From positions 1 to 64,000 of the forward strand of contig CAIMUX010000047.1 of assembly GCA_903844735.1 (NCBI GenBank): a DNA stretch of 64,000 bases, written 5' to 3'. The stretch comes from Candidatus Eiseniibacteriota bacterium (lineage in GTDB: Bacteria > Eisenbacteria > RBG-16-71-46 > CAIMUX01). Positions within the stretch are counted from its first letter, which is position 1; every line of letters starts with the position of its first letter. Positions 43,686 to 53,181 of this stretch are shown here, one piece after another. A model generated the notes under the pieces. That model made no database searches and was not told where the DNA came from. It saw only the letters and a list, made by a program, of their open reading frames with translations. The translations under genes were made by a program, and so were the position numbers.

Positions 43686-45222
43686 GATCCTAGATGCGCT
43701 CCGCCAGATCTCGCGCGAGAAGAGCGTCGATCCGAAGATGCTGGTCGAGACGGTCCGGCTGGGAATCCTCACCGCCGCGAAGAAGCGGTATGCCACCGCG
43801 ACCGACGTCGAGGTTTTCTTTGACGAGGCGAACGGCCGGATACGCGTCCTGGTGCACAAGAAGGTCGTGCGGGTCGCCATCGACCTCGATGGCGAGATCG
43901 ACTACGACGACGCCGTGGTCCTGTCCCCCGGCGTGAAGGAGAAGGAGACGGTCCCGGTGGAAGTGCCCGTCCTGGAATTCGGTCGCAACGCCATCCAGGC
44001 GGCGAAGCAGGTCCTGGTGCAGAAAGTGCGCGAGGCCGAGCGCGGCAATGTGGCAGCGGAATACGCAAGTCGCAAGGGGACCATTCTTTCGGGCAGCGTC
44101 TCCCAGGTCGACCGGGGAAGTGTCATCGTCAAGATCGGTCGCACAGAGGGGATCATTCCGCCGAAGGAACTGATCTTCCGCGATCGTTTCCGTATCGGCG
44201 ACCCGGTTCGCTCTCTGCTCAAGATCGTCGATGAGAACCAGAAGGGTCCGATGCTCATCCTCTCGCGGACTGACCCCGAGTTCGTCCGCCGCCTCTTCGA
44301 GAACGAGGTGCCGGAGATTTTCGAACGCGTTGTGGAAATCCGGGACATTGCGCGTGAGGCCGGCTCACGCACCAAGATCACCGTTGTTTCCCACGATGAC
44401 CGGGTGGACCCGGTGGGGGCCTGCGTGGGCATGAAGGGCTCCCGCGTGCAGGCGATCGTGCGCGAGCTCGGGGGTGAGCGGATCGACATCGTGCCGTTCA
44501 GCCCTGATCCGAAGATCCTCATCAGCCGGGCCCTTTCCCCGGCGCGCGTACTCGACGTGTCTCTGCGCGAGACGGAGGATGACAAACTTGCCGTGGTGGT
44601 GGTTTCCGACGACCAGTTGATGTTGGCGGTGGGCCGTCGCGGTGGTCAGAATGTACGCTTGGCCCAGAGACTGACCGGCTGGACCATCGAGCTGAAGACC
44701 AACACTCAGGTCGACCTCGAGCAGGGCGGCGGGAGCCGACTTCCCGAGATCGAGCTCGATGACCTGTCCCGGGAGCTCGGCCCGAAGATGGTCGAGAAGC
44801 TGATCAAGGCAGGCAAGGAGACTCTCCAGGACGTCCTGCGAGCGTCGGCGGAAGAACTGATGGAGATTCCCGGCATTGCTGAGAAGACCGCGACCCGGCT
44901 GCTCGGCCTTGCCCGCCAGATCCTGGAGGAGCGGGTGTCGGGAGAACCGGCCTTGATCGACTCCACCGAGGGGCCGGACAACATGGAAGACGATGCGGGG
45001 ATGGACGGCGAGGACGCTGCTGGCGACGATGCGGCAGCTATCGCTGTGGCGGCCGACGGCGAACCGGGTGACGCCGAGACGACTGACGGCGAACCGACTG
45101 ACGGCAAACCGACCCGCGCCGAGACAACGGACGGCGAACAGTTTGACGGCGAAACGGCCGAGGTGGCGACCGATGCCGATCCCACCATCGCGCTCGAGGA
45201 AAGCCGGGAGGGTGACGCGTGA
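43672..45222 (+). CDS. nusA: Transcription termination/antitermination factor NusA
   Basis: NusA binds RNA polymerase and modulates pausing, termination and antitermination. The 516-residue protein has an N-terminal RNAP-binding domain, an S1 domain (about 130-200, GTILSGSVSQVDRGSVIVKI), two KH domains (about 225-345, with VGACVGMKGSRVQAIV and AVGRRGGQNVRLAQRL) and a helix-hairpin-helix segment (ELMEIPGIAEKTATRLLGLA). After residue ~430 comes an acidic tail with a 15-base tandem repeat (45058-45147). ATG 43672 is used; ATG 43663 is an in-frame alternative. It overlaps infB by 4 bases. Confidence 0.96.
   Translation: MATDEILDALRQISREKSVDPKMLVETVRLGILTAAKKRYATATDVEVFFDEANGRIRVLVHKKVVRVAIDLDGEIDYDDAVVLSPGVKEKETVPVEVPVLEFGRNAIQAAKQVLVQKVREAERGNVAAEYASRKGTILSGSVSQVDRGSVIVKIGRTEGIIPPKELIFRDRFRIGDPVRSLLKIVDENQKGPMLILSRTDPEFVRRLFENEVPEIFERVVEIRDIAREAGSRTKITVVSHDDRVDPVGACVGMKGSRVQAIVRELGGERIDIVPFSPDPKILISRALSPARVLDVSLRETEDDKLAVVVVSDDQLMLAVGRRGGQNVRLAQRLTGWTIELKTNTQVDLEQGGGSRLPEIELDDLSRELGPKMVEKLIKAGKETLQDVLRASAEELMEIPGIAEKTATRLLGLARQILEERVSGEPALIDSTEGPDNMEDDAGMDGEDAAGDDAAAIAVAADGEPGDAETTDGEPTDGKPTRAETTDGEQFDGETAEVATDADPTIALEESREGDA
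45058..45147 (+). repeat. 15-bp in-frame tandem repeat in the nusA acidic tail
   Basis: Six 15-base units (45058, 45073, 45088, 45103, 45118 and 45133 starts) with consensus GGCGAACCGACTGAC encode DGEPTDGKP-type pentads rich in Asp, Glu and Thr. The repeat is in frame and extends the disordered acidic tail beyond the last folded domain. Confidence 0.8.
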
Positions 45223-47642
45223 AGGTTCGAGTCTTCCAATTGGCCAGGGATCTCAAGATTTCCAGCGACGCCCTGGTGAACATCATCACCTCCCTCGGTG
45301 CGGAGGTGAAGGGCCATATGAGCTCGGTCGAGGACGACCTTGTGGTGCGAATCCGCGCGAAGATCGCGGAGGAGCGGGCTGTGGTCAAACGCGAGACTGA
45401 GAAGAAGGCCCACATCCAGGAGGGGATTCACAAGAAGGCGGAGGACGCCCGTCCGCGCCCGGCACCCCCGGTAGCCTCCCCCCCGGCGACCCCCACGCCC
45501 GCACCGGTCGCCCGTGCCGCTCCTCCGACGTGGACCCAGCCCGCGCCATCGCCTTCACGGACCTTCCCGCCCGCGACTCGCCCGGCACCGCCGCCTCGGT
45601 ACAACTCGCCTTCGCCGCCACCGTCGCGGTATGGCTCGCCTCCGCCGGCACCGCCGCGGGGAGCTCCTGCCTTCCCTCCGCCGGCCCCCGGACAGCGGGG
45701 ATCCGTTGACACGTCCCGCGGTCGCGGCAAGGACCGCAAGAAGGGCAAGAAGCGCTCCATCGACGAAAAGGCGGTGAAGGAGAGCGTTCGCCGGACTCTC
45801 GCCAACATGGAGGGTTCGCGGCGTCGTACCCCCCACCGGCGGCGCCGAGGCGGTGAGGGAGGGGAGGCGACGGAGACTAACATCCTTCGCGTACACGAGT
45901 TTGCCACCGTCGGGCAGCTTGCCTCGATCATGGAGGTCCGGCCGGCCGAAGTGATCACCACCTGCATCTCTCTCGGTATCCTGGCGAACATCAATACGCG
46001 CCTCGATAAGGACGCCCTGACCACGATCATGGACGAGTTCGGCTACGAGCCCGAGTTCCAGCTCGAATACGGTGCCGAAATCCTTTCGAAGCAGGATGAA
46101 GAAGAGGCGGGGAGGGACTTTACCAGCAAGGGGCGAGCCCCCATCGTCACAGTGATGGGCCACGTCGACCACGGAAAGACGAGCCTCCTCGACCATATCC
46201 GCAAGACACGGGTCATGGACGGCGAGTCGGGCGGCATCACCCAGCACATCGGCGCCTATCAGGTGAAAGTGCCGCCGGGGACGATCACATTTCTCGACAC
46301 GCCCGGACACGCAGCGTTCACCGCGATGCGCGCTCGGGGCGCCCAGGTTACCGACATCGTGGTGCTCGTGGTGGCGTCCGACGACCGGGTCATGCCGCAG
46401 ACCATCGAGGCGATCAACCACGCCAAAGCCGCGGGTGTTCCGATGGTCGTCGCCATCAATAAGATCGACCTTCCGGCCGCGAACCCCGACCGGATCCGCA
46501 AAGAACTGGCCGACAATGGCGTCTTAGTGGAAGAGTGGGGTGGCAAGACGGTCGCGGTTGAGATCTCGGCCAAGCACGGGACGAACGTCGATCGGCTGCT
46601 GGAGATGATCCTGCTGCAATCCGAACTCCTTGAGCTCAAAGCAGAGCCTGATCGCAAGACCCGCGGCGTGGTGCTGGAGGCGAAGCGGGATCCGCACCGC
46701 GGTATCATCGTCACGGTCCTCGTGCAAAACGGGACCCTGCGGGTGGGCGATCCGTTCGTTAGCGGAGCGCAGCACGGCAAGGTACGTGCCATGACCAATG
46801 AGAAGCGGGAGCGTCTCCATGAGGCGCCGCCGGCTACCCCGGTGGAGATGACGGGCTGGTCCGGCGTGCCACAGGCGGGGGATGGTTTTCACGTGGTGAA
46901 GACCGAACAGGAGGCGCGGGAGATCGCCGGCACTCGGGCAGCCATCGCGCGCGAGCATGAGCAGCGGCTACGGGGCCAGGCCGTGTCCCTTCTGAGCCTG
47001 CAGGAGCGGATCAAGAAGGGTGAGCTCCATGAGCTGAATCTGGTGGTCAAGGCGGACGTGGGTGGTTCGCTCGAAGTGCTCCGCGAAACCCTGCCCAAGC
47101 TTTCCACGGCTGAGGTCAAGGTGCGGGTCATCCACGAAGGGGTCGGGCTCATCAACGAATCGGATCTTCTCCTGGCCCTCGCGTCGAGGGCGATCGTCAT
47201 CGGCTTTCACACCCGGCCTGACGCGAAGGCGCACCAGATGGCGCTGACCGACGGTGTCGATGTCCGACTCTACCGCGTCATCTATGAGGTGGAGAAGGAC
47301 ATCAAGGACGCCATGAGCGGCCTGTTAGCTCCCGAGAAGGTGGAAAAGATCGCCGGCTCGGCGGAGATTCGCAAGGTCTTCCACGTTACGAAAGTCGGCA
47401 ATGTGGCCGGCTGCTTTGTCGTTTCGGGCGCCGTGCACCGTGGCGACCAGGTTCGCGTGTATCGGGGAGCCGACGTGATCTGGACCGGCCGCCTCGCTTC
47501 GCTGAAGCGGATCAAAGATGATGCCCGCGAGGTCAACGCCGGATTCGAGTGCGGGATGTCCCTCGACGGATTCGAGGACATCCAAGAGGGCGATATTGTC
47601 GAGGCTTTCACTGTGGAGGAGATCGCCCGCCGCATCGAGTAG
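45219..47642 (+). CDS. infB: Translation initiation factor IF-2
   Basis: IF-2 recruits initiator tRNA and promotes subunit joining using GTP. The 807-residue protein has an N-terminal IF2N helix region ([20 protein letters not shown]), a Pro/Ala-rich linker (about 75-165), a second IF2N-like part and a GTPase domain. The GTPase motifs are [14 protein letters not shown] (about 314-327), DTPGHAAF and [11 protein letters not shown]. The C-terminal domains follow. GTG 45219 overlaps the nusA stop (GTGA) and has GGGAGGGTG upstream. Co-expression with nusA is the norm. Confidence 0.97.
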   Translation: MKVRVFQLARDLKISSDALVNIITSLGAEVKGHMSSVEDDLVVRIRAKIAEERAVVKRETEKKAHIQEGIHKKAEDARPRPAPPVASPPATPTPAPVARAAPPTWTQPAPSPSRTFPPATRPAPPPRYNSPSPPPSRYGSPPPAPPRGAPAFPPPAPGQRGSVDTSRGRGKDRKKGKKRSIDEKAVKESVRRTLANMEGSRRRTPHRRRRGGEGGEATETNILRVHEFATVGQLASIMEVRPAEVITTCISLGILANINTRLDKDALTTIMDEFGYEPEFQLEYGAEILSKQDEEEAGRDFTSKGRAPIVTVMGHVDHGKTSLLDHIRKTRVMDGESGGITQHIGAYQVKVPPGTITFLDTPGHAAFTAMRARGAQVTDIVVLVVASDDRVMPQTIEAINHAKAAGVPMVVAINKIDLPAANPDRIRKELADNGVLVEEWGGKTVAVEISAKHGTNVDRLLEMILLQSELLELKAEPDRKTRGVVLEAKRDPHRGIIVTVLVQNGTLRVGDPFVSGAQHGKVRAMTNEKRERLHEAPPATPVEMTGWSGVPQAGDGFHVVKTEQEAREIAGTRAAIAREHEQRLRGQAVSLLSLQERIKKGELHELNLVVKADVGGSLEVLRETLPKLSTAEVKVRVIHEGVGLINESDLLLALASRAIVIGFHTRPDAKAHQMALTDGVDVRLYRVIYEVEKDIKDAMSGLLAPEKVEKIAGSAEIRKVFHVTKVGNVAGCFVVSGAVHRGDQVRVYRGADVIWTGRLASLKRIKDDAREVNAGFECGMSLDGFEDIQEGDIVEAFTVEEIARRIE

Positions 47643-47683
47643 CGGGCATCCTCTTTCCCGGTACCGGCAGGAGTCTCCGGCCG

Positions 47684-48037
47684 ATGTTCTACGGCGTGGC
47701 CCGGCTCGAGGTCTTGATTCCGCAGAGCCGTTCTCTCAAGGACAAGCGGGCCGTCGTGCAACGGCTGCGGGATCGTCTCTCCGGCCGACTGGGCCTGGCT
47801 GTGGCTGAGGTCGATCACCAGGATCTCCGGCAACGAGCGGCGGTCGGCGTTGCCGTAGTCGCTCTTTCGGAGCAGTCGGCCCGCAATGCCCTGCAGGCGG
47901 CGCGGCGCGAGGCCGAATCGGACCCGCGAGCCGAGGTCATCGGCTGCGAGATTCTGGTGGATGCGTTCGAGGGACGCTCCGATTGGGAGTCGCCCTGCGG
48001 GTACGATGCGAGCGAGGACGAGGAGGACCGGCGGTGA
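47684..48037 (+). CDS. ylxP: YlxP family (DUF503) protein
   Basis: A 117-residue protein beginning MFYGVARLEVLIPQSRSLKD and containing SLKDKRAVVQRLRDRL, the DUF503 hallmark. YlxP-type proteins sit between infB and rbfA in many bacteria and are thought to help ribosome assembly. AGGAG lies 10 bases before the ATG. The last ~20 residues are acidic and non-conserved. It overlaps rbfA by 4 bases (GTGA). Confidence 0.9.
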   Translation: MFYGVARLEVLIPQSRSLKDKRAVVQRLRDRLSGRLGLAVAEVDHQDLRQRAAVGVAVVALSEQSARNALQAARREAESDPRAEVIGCEILVDAFEGRSDWESPCGYDASEDEEDRR

Positions 48038-48495
48038 AAGGGATGCGGGGAGAGCGGCTTGCCGAAGAGATCCGCCGCGAACTGGCCGACATTCTGGTGA
48101 GCCGGGTGCGCGATCCTCGCCTGGGGCTTGCCACCGTGACGCGTGTCGAGGTCTCGTCCGATGGTTCCCATGCGCGGATCTTTGTCTCCTTTCTCGGGGA
48201 TGAGTCGGCCGACGCCTCGGGGCTCAAGGCCCTGGAGAGCGCCGCGGCCTTTGTCCGCGGGGAACTGGGGCGACGTATCGAGGTGCGCCGCGTGCCGGAG
48301 CTGGCGTTTCGTGCGGACCCGGGGATGCGCCACAGTCTCCGAATCCAGGCGGAGCTGCACAGGCTGGCCCTCGCCCGCGAGGAGGCCGGTGCAGCCGTCA
48401 TCGGCGACGCGCCCAGCGCCGGCGGGCCCGGCGCCGACACCCCCGATGCCGCGGACACGGCTACCGGCGACCCTTCCGCCGGAGGGGAGGACTGA
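48034..48495 (+). CDS. rbfA: Ribosome-binding factor A
   Basis: RbfA binds 16S rRNA during late 30S assembly. The first ~115 of 153 residues are canonical (RGERLAEEIRRELADILVSR, DPRLGLATVTRVEVSSDGSH, VRRVPELAFRADPGMRHSLR). The final ~35 residues form a Gly/Ala/Asp-rich tail. GTG 48034 has GAGGAGG seven bases upstream and overlaps the ylxP stop; ATG 48043 is an alternative. It ends three bases before truB. Confidence 0.94.
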   Translation: MKGMRGERLAEEIRRELADILVSRVRDPRLGLATVTRVEVSSDGSHARIFVSFLGDESADASGLKALESAAAFVRGELGRRIEVRRVPELAFRADPGMRHSLRIQAELHRLALAREEAGAAVIGDAPSAGGPGADTPDAADTATGDPSAGGED

Positions 48496-48498
48496 ACG

Positions 48499-49443
48499 AT
48501 GCGCCCGCCTGCACCGTCACTGGGCGGCTTCGTCCTCAACATCTACAAGGAGATCCCCTGGACCAGTCATGACGCGGTGGCCCGGGTCCGGAGGATCCTG
48601 GACACCCGGGCGGTTGGCCATGCAGGGAGCTTGGATCCTTTTGCCTCCGGCGTTCTCGTGGTGGCGGTCGGTCGGGCCACCCGGCTCGTCGAGTACCTCA
48701 TGGACCAGCCGAAAGAGTATCGAGGCACGATGCTCCTCGGGCGGCGCACGACCAGCGGCGACTCGGGTGGTCAGGTGGTGGAAGAGCAGCCCGTTCCTGC
48801 CCTTGACATCGATTCCCTGCAACGGGAGGCGGCCGGGTTCGTGGGAGAGACCATGCAAGTCCCGCCCATGGTTTCGGCGCTCAAGCATGGCGGCAAGCGG
48901 CTCTACGATTTGGCCCGCAAGGGAATCGAAGTGGAGCGGGCGCCGCGCCCCGTCCGCATCGACCGCTTCGACATCACCCGCCTCGATCCGCCTCGCATCG
49001 ACTTCGAGCTGGGCTGTGGCCGGGGTACTTATGTGCGGACCCTGGTCGAGGATTTCGCCGGGCGTTTCGGTACGGTGGCGATGGTGGAGGCGCTGATGCG
49101 CACGCGCGTCGGCCACCTCGATGTGGCCGACAGTTGTCGGCTGATCTCCGAGCCGGGGAACACCCTCGCCGGGCTCTTTTCGCAAGCCATACCGATGGCC
49201 GCCGCGGTGCCGCATCTGGCGGAGGGGCGCGTGGGCGATCAGTGGGCGCGGCGCCTGCGCCACGGCGGGGTACCTCCACTGCGCGGGATCACCTTCCACG
49301 AACCGCCCGCGCCCGGAGCGGCGGTTCGTCTCGTCGGTGCCGACGGCGATCTGTTGGCGATTGCGCGGCTCGACTGGTCCCCGGGTCCGGCCGACCGGCC
49401 GATCGAGGATTCCTGCAGTCTCCGCCTGGAGCGGGTGTTCTAG
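48499..49443 (+). CDS. truB: tRNA pseudouridine-55 synthase
   Basis: TruB makes the universally conserved pseudouridine 55 of tRNA. The 314-residue protein has GHAGSLDPFASGVLVVAVG (about 41-59) with catalytic Asp46, then KEYRGTMLLGRRTTSGDSGG and the RGTYVRTLVEDF motif. A PUA-like domain follows residue ~235. The ATG follows GGAGGGGAGGAC. Its place after rbfA and before ribF is the classical order. Confidence 0.96.
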   Translation: MRPPAPSLGGFVLNIYKEIPWTSHDAVARVRRILDTRAVGHAGSLDPFASGVLVVAVGRATRLVEYLMDQPKEYRGTMLLGRRTTSGDSGGQVVEEQPVPALDIDSLQREAAGFVGETMQVPPMVSALKHGGKRLYDLARKGIEVERAPRPVRIDRFDITRLDPPRIDFELGCGRGTYVRTLVEDFAGRFGTVAMVEALMRTRVGHLDVADSCRLISEPGNTLAGLFSQAIPMAAAVPHLAEGRVGDQWARRLRHGGVPPLRGITFHEPPAPGAAVRLVGADGDLLAIARLDWSPGPADRPIEDSCSLRLERVF

Positions 49444-49446
49444 CCG

Positions 49447-50403
49447 GTGGTCACACGCGGTGGCGATGAGTCGCATTCGTTCGTGGCCACCATCGGGGTC
49501 TTCGACGGGATGCATCGCGGCCACCAGGCGCTGATCGAGGCCGTGGTCCGCCGGGCGGCGGAGCAAGACCTTCGCTCTCTCGTCGTCACCTTCGATCCGC
49601 ACCCTGCGACGGTGTTGGCCGAGTCTGTCTTCCCGCACCTTCTCACCGGCCGCGCCCTGCAGTTGCGCTACCTGGCGGAATTGGGCGTGGATCGGGCCTG
49701 GATGCTCCCGTTTTCGCGGCAGATGGCGGCGATGGAGCCCCGCGCTTTCGTAGGGGGGCTGCTTCTGCGCCACGCGGCGATCGCGGAACTCTGGGTAGGC
49801 CACGATTTCCGATTCGGTCGGGATCGCTCCGGAGACGCTGCGTGGCTGTGTTCGGAGGGGCGGGAGCACGGTTTTGGCGTTCGGGAGTTTCCGGCGGTAC
49901 TGGACGGGGACCGGCCCTACAGCAGCACACGGATCCGGGCGGTCCTCGCCGAAGGGCAGATCAGTGAGGCCGCGCGGATGCTGGGGCACACCGTCATGCT
50001 GGAAGGGAGGGTGGTGCGCGGGCGCGGGCAGGGGGCGAAACTCCTCGTGCCGACCGCCAACCTCGACCTCCCGACTGAGCAGTTCCTGCCGGCCCGAGGC
50101 GTCTACGCAGCTTGGGCGGAAGTCTCCGGGGCTCTGGTTCCTGCCGTTGTGAACATCGGGATCCGTCCGACTCTGGTGGACGATCCGCGGACCGTCGTGG
50201 AGGCTCACCTTCTCGGCTGGAGCGGTGAGCTGGTTGGGACGCGGCTGGGGCTCCATCTGATCGTGAGGCTCCGCCACGAGCACAAGTTCAAGGGAATGAG
50301 TGTGTTGCGGGCTGCCGTGGAGCATGACATCACCATGGCCGGGCGATGGTTGGCGGCTCACCCCTTCCCGGTTCCGGGCGCTCCGATTCCATCCCGTTCT
50401 TGA
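49447..50403 (+). CDS. ribF: Bifunctional riboflavin kinase / FAD synthetase
   Basis: RibF converts riboflavin to FMN and then FAD. The 318-residue protein has an N-terminal adenylyltransferase domain (IGVFDGMHRGHQALIE, with the HRGH nucleotide motif; TFDPHP) and SSTRIRAVLAEGQISEAARM. A C-terminal riboflavin kinase domain follows (GAKLLVPTANLDLP, RGVYAAWAEV, NIGIRPT, and RLRHEHKFKGMSVL). The start is a GTG three bases after truB's stop, without a strong ribosome-binding site, so it probably depends on re-initiation after truB. Confidence 0.95.
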   Translation: MVTRGGDESHSFVATIGVFDGMHRGHQALIEAVVRRAAEQDLRSLVVTFDPHPATVLAESVFPHLLTGRALQLRYLAELGVDRAWMLPFSRQMAAMEPRAFVGGLLLRHAAIAELWVGHDFRFGRDRSGDAAWLCSEGREHGFGVREFPAVLDGDRPYSSTRIRAVLAEGQISEAARMLGHTVMLEGRVVRGRGQGAKLLVPTANLDLPTEQFLPARGVYAAWAEVSGALVPAVVNIGIRPTLVDDPRTVVEAHLLGWSGELVGTRLGLHLIVRLRHEHKFKGMSVLRAAVEHDITMAGRWLAAHPFPVPGAPIPSRS

Positions 50404-50444
50404 GATACGGTCTGTGGGAAAGAGTGCAGTGGTCGAAAGAAAGG

Positions 50445-50473
50445 TTGAATGCCGGTTCCGACGGTGTTAGATT
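50445..50473 (+). promoter_or_regulatory. Candidate sigma-70-type promoter for rpsO
   Basis: TTGAAT (50445-50450) and TAGATT (50468-50473) are separated by exactly 17 bases, close to the TTGACA/TATAAT consensus. Transcription would begin near 50480, ~85 bases before the rpsO ATG, leaving room for the structured leader often used in S15 autoregulation. Confidence 0.5.
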
Positions 50474-50563
50474 GTCGATTCGGAAGAAGCTGGGATTCGT
50501 AAGGACCGCCCGGTTGTCCTGCGGTCGGAAGGGCCGGCCGTTCGAAGCAGATGGAGGAAGTCG

Positions 50564-50833
50564 ATGCCGCTCTCGAAGGAAGAAAAGCAGCAGATTATCG
50601 GTACGTATAAGCTGCATGATCTGGACTCGGGCAGCCCGGAGGTGCAGATCGCGCTCCTGACCGAGAAAATCCGCCACCTGACGGAGCACTTCAAGAAGCA
50701 CACCACCGACCACCATTCCCGCCGAGGCCTCCTGCGCATGGTCGGACGTCGGCGGAAACTCCTCGAATACCTCCGGAACACCAAGCTGGAGGCCTACCGG
50801 AGCATGGTTAAGGAACTGGGTTTGCGGCACTGA
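50564..50833 (+). CDS. rpsO: 30S ribosomal protein S15
   Basis: S15 is a primary binder of the central domain of 16S rRNA. The 89-residue length is standard. Signature stretches are [40 protein letters not shown] and [21 protein letters not shown] precedes the ATG. A candidate promoter lies ~90 bases upstream. As in many bacteria it is followed directly by pnp. Confidence 0.98.
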   Translation: MPLSKEEKQQIIGTYKLHDLDSGSPEVQIALLTEKIRHLTEHFKKHTTDHHSRRGLLRMVGRRRKLLEYLRNTKLEAYRSMVKELGLRH

Positions 50834-50949
50834 TCCCAGCGCCCCTCCAGTCCTCCGCCCCGCCGTCCGTCTTCGCGCTCTAGGCGCGCGGTCGGTGCGT
50901 GCGGGCGTTCGTTAACATCCCGAAGGTTGCGACCGGGAGATATGTAGAC

Positions 50950-53058
50950 ATGCAAAGGACCTACACGCTGGAGCTCGGCGGGAGGACCCTGACCTTCGAG
51001 GTCGGCCGCCTCGCCCGCCAAGCCGCCGGTGCCGCCCTAGTGCGTTACGGCGATACCGTTGTGCTCGCCACCGCCGTTGTCAGCCGCGAAGAATCGCCCC
51101 GCGACTTCCTGCCTCTCCTGGTCGACTACCGCGAGAAGACCTACGCTGCCGGGCGCATTCCAGGAGGTTTTTTCAAGCGAGAAGGTCGCCCCAATGAAAA
51201 GGAGATCCTCTCCTCCCGGCTGATCGACCGCAGTCTCCGTCCGATGTTTGACCAGCGGAACCGCTGGGACACGATGGTCGGGGCCGAGGTTCTTTCTCAC
51301 GATCAGGAGAACGACGGCGATGTCCTCGGCCTCATCGGCGCCTCGCTGGCCGTGAGCATGAGCGATGTCCCGTTTCCCGGCCCGCTGGGCGCGGTCCGTG
51401 TCGGACTTGATGAAGATGGGAACTTCATCCTCAATCCGACCAGCACCGACTTGGAAACCGGTGGCGGGATGAGCATCATCATCGCCGGCACCGAGGACTC
51501 CATCGTCATGGTGGAGGGGGCCGCCCGCGAGATCAGCGAGGAACAGCTCGTGGCGGCGTTTGAGTTCGCCCATCCGCACATTCAGCGAATCGTCGCTCTC
51601 CAGAAGGAGATCGTCGCCAATCATGGCTTGCCGAAGCGCGCCTGGGCGCCGCGAGAGATCAATCCGGAACTCGTGGCTGCGGTCGGTGCGGCCTACCGGA
51701 CCGACCTGGACCGGGCGATCCGCATCGTGAAGAAGATGGAGCGTGAGGCCGGCATCGACGCTCTGGTGGTCAAGGCGACGGCTGAGCTCGCGGAGCGGTT
51801 TGCGGACGGCGCCGGTGACATCAAGGCGGACATTAAGACCGTCTTCCACGATCTGGAAAAGGAACTGATGCGGCGCATGGTCATCGAGGAGAAGGTCCGC
51901 GCCGATGGTCGCCGCTACGACGAAATCCGGGCCATCACCTGCGAGGTGGGCGTTCTTCCGCGGACTCATGGCAGTGCTCTCTTCACCCGCGGTGAGACGC
52001 AGGCCCTGGTGATCACCACCCTCGGGACCACCTCCGATGAGCAGAAGATCGAGGAGTTGATGGGGCAGTCGTGGAAGACATTCATCCTCCACTACAACTT
52101 CCCCTCCTACAGCGTTGGGGAGGTGCGTCCCAACCGCGGTCCTGGCCGACGCGAAATCGGTCATGGCGCCCTTGCTGAGCGGTCCCTCACCGGCGTCGTC
52201 CCGTCCAATGAGCGGTTTCCGTACACGATCCGCATCGTCTCTGAAATCCTGGAGTCGAACGGCAGCTCTTCGATGGCCTCTGTCTGCGGAGCAAGCCTGG
52301 CCCTCATGGATGCGGGCGTGCCGATCAAGACGCCGGTCGCCGGGATCGCGATGGGGTTGATCCAGGAAGGGGACCGGGTGGCTGTGCTATCGGACATCCG
52401 CGGGGTCGAGGATCACCTGGGCGACATGGACTTCAAAGTCGCCGGAACCGCCGAGGGGATCACCGGCATCCAGATGGACATCAAGATCAAGGGGCTGGAC
52501 CTCAGCATCCTTCGCTCGGCCCTGGCGCAGGCCCGCGAGGGACGGCTGCACATTATCGCGGCCATGAACCAGACTCTGGCGGCGTCGCGGTCGGATATCT
52601 CAAAGTACGCGCCTCGCATCATCGTGGTCAACATCCCGCCGGACAAGATCCGCGACATCATCGGACCGGGCGGCAAGATGATCAAGAAGATCTGCGAGCA
52701 GACAGGCGCCACCATCGATGTCGAAGATGACGGGACGGTCAAGGTCGCCTGCATCGACGCGGAGATGGCCCATCGCGCGGTCGAGATCATCCGCTCCCTC
52801 ACCGAGGATCCGGAAATCGGCCGGGTCTATCGTGGCCGCGTGAGACGGATCGTCAACTTCGGTGCTTTCGTCGAAATCCTTCCGGGGCGCGACGGCCTGG
52901 TCCACATCTCGGAATTGGAGGAACACCGGGTGGCTCGCGTGGAAGATGTTGTGAAAGATGGCGACGTCGTCTTCGTGAAGGTCATCGGCGTCGACGAGGA
53001 GGGCAAGATCCGGCTTTCTCGCAGAGGCGTTCCGCAAGAGACTGCCGAGGCGGAGTGA
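50950..53058 (+). CDS. pnp: Polyribonucleotide nucleotidyltransferase (PNPase)
   Basis: PNPase degrades RNA 3'-5' by phosphorolysis. The 702-residue protein has two RNase PH domains (about 5-225 and 315-545; YREKTYAAGRIPGGFFKREG, RTHGSALFTRGETQALV), a KH domain (KIRDIIGPGGKMIKKICEQT) and an S1 domain (VYRGRVRRIVNFGAFVEILP). ATG 50950 has GGGAGA 9 bases upstream; the frame is open to GTG 50899. A terminator-like hairpin lies ~50 bases after its stop. Confidence 0.97.
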   Translation: MQRTYTLELGGRTLTFEVGRLARQAAGAALVRYGDTVVLATAVVSREESPRDFLPLLVDYREKTYAAGRIPGGFFKREGRPNEKEILSSRLIDRSLRPMFDQRNRWDTMVGAEVLSHDQENDGDVLGLIGASLAVSMSDVPFPGPLGAVRVGLDEDGNFILNPTSTDLETGGGMSIIIAGTEDSIVMVEGAAREISEEQLVAAFEFAHPHIQRIVALQKEIVANHGLPKRAWAPREINPELVAAVGAAYRTDLDRAIRIVKKMEREAGIDALVVKATAELAERFADGAGDIKADIKTVFHDLEKELMRRMVIEEKVRADGRRYDEIRAITCEVGVLPRTHGSALFTRGETQALVITTLGTTSDEQKIEELMGQSWKTFILHYNFPSYSVGEVRPNRGPGRREIGHGALAERSLTGVVPSNERFPYTIRIVSEILESNGSSSMASVCGASLALMDAGVPIKTPVAGIAMGLIQEGDRVAVLSDIRGVEDHLGDMDFKVAGTAEGITGIQMDIKIKGLDLSILRSALAQAREGRLHIIAAMNQTLAASRSDISKYAPRIIVVNIPPDKIRDIIGPGGKMIKKICEQTGATIDVEDDGTVKVACIDAEMAHRAVEIIRSLTEDPEIGRVYRGRVRRIVNFGAFVEILPGRDGLVHISELEEHRVARVEDVVKDGDVVFVKVIGVDEEGKIRLSRRGVPQETAEAE

Positions 53059-53104
53059 CGGCGGCCGAAGCGGAGAGGTGATGGATCACGGCCTGAATGT
53101 TCTG

Positions 53105-53142
53105 ACGCGCCAGGGAGCCTCGGGCTTCCCGGCGCGTTTTGT
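53105..53142 (+). terminator. Rho-independent terminator after pnp
   Basis: CGCGCC (53106-53111) pairs with GGCGCG (53131-53136), the inner AGGGAGC/GCTTCCC extends the stem, and TTTTGTT follows. It lies 47 bases after pnp and before the M16 protease gene, so it likely ends the rpsO-pnp transcript, perhaps partially. Confidence 0.75.
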
Positions 53143-53181
53143 TCGTGTCGGGCGGCCCGGCGGCCGCGCGGGAGGTCGGGT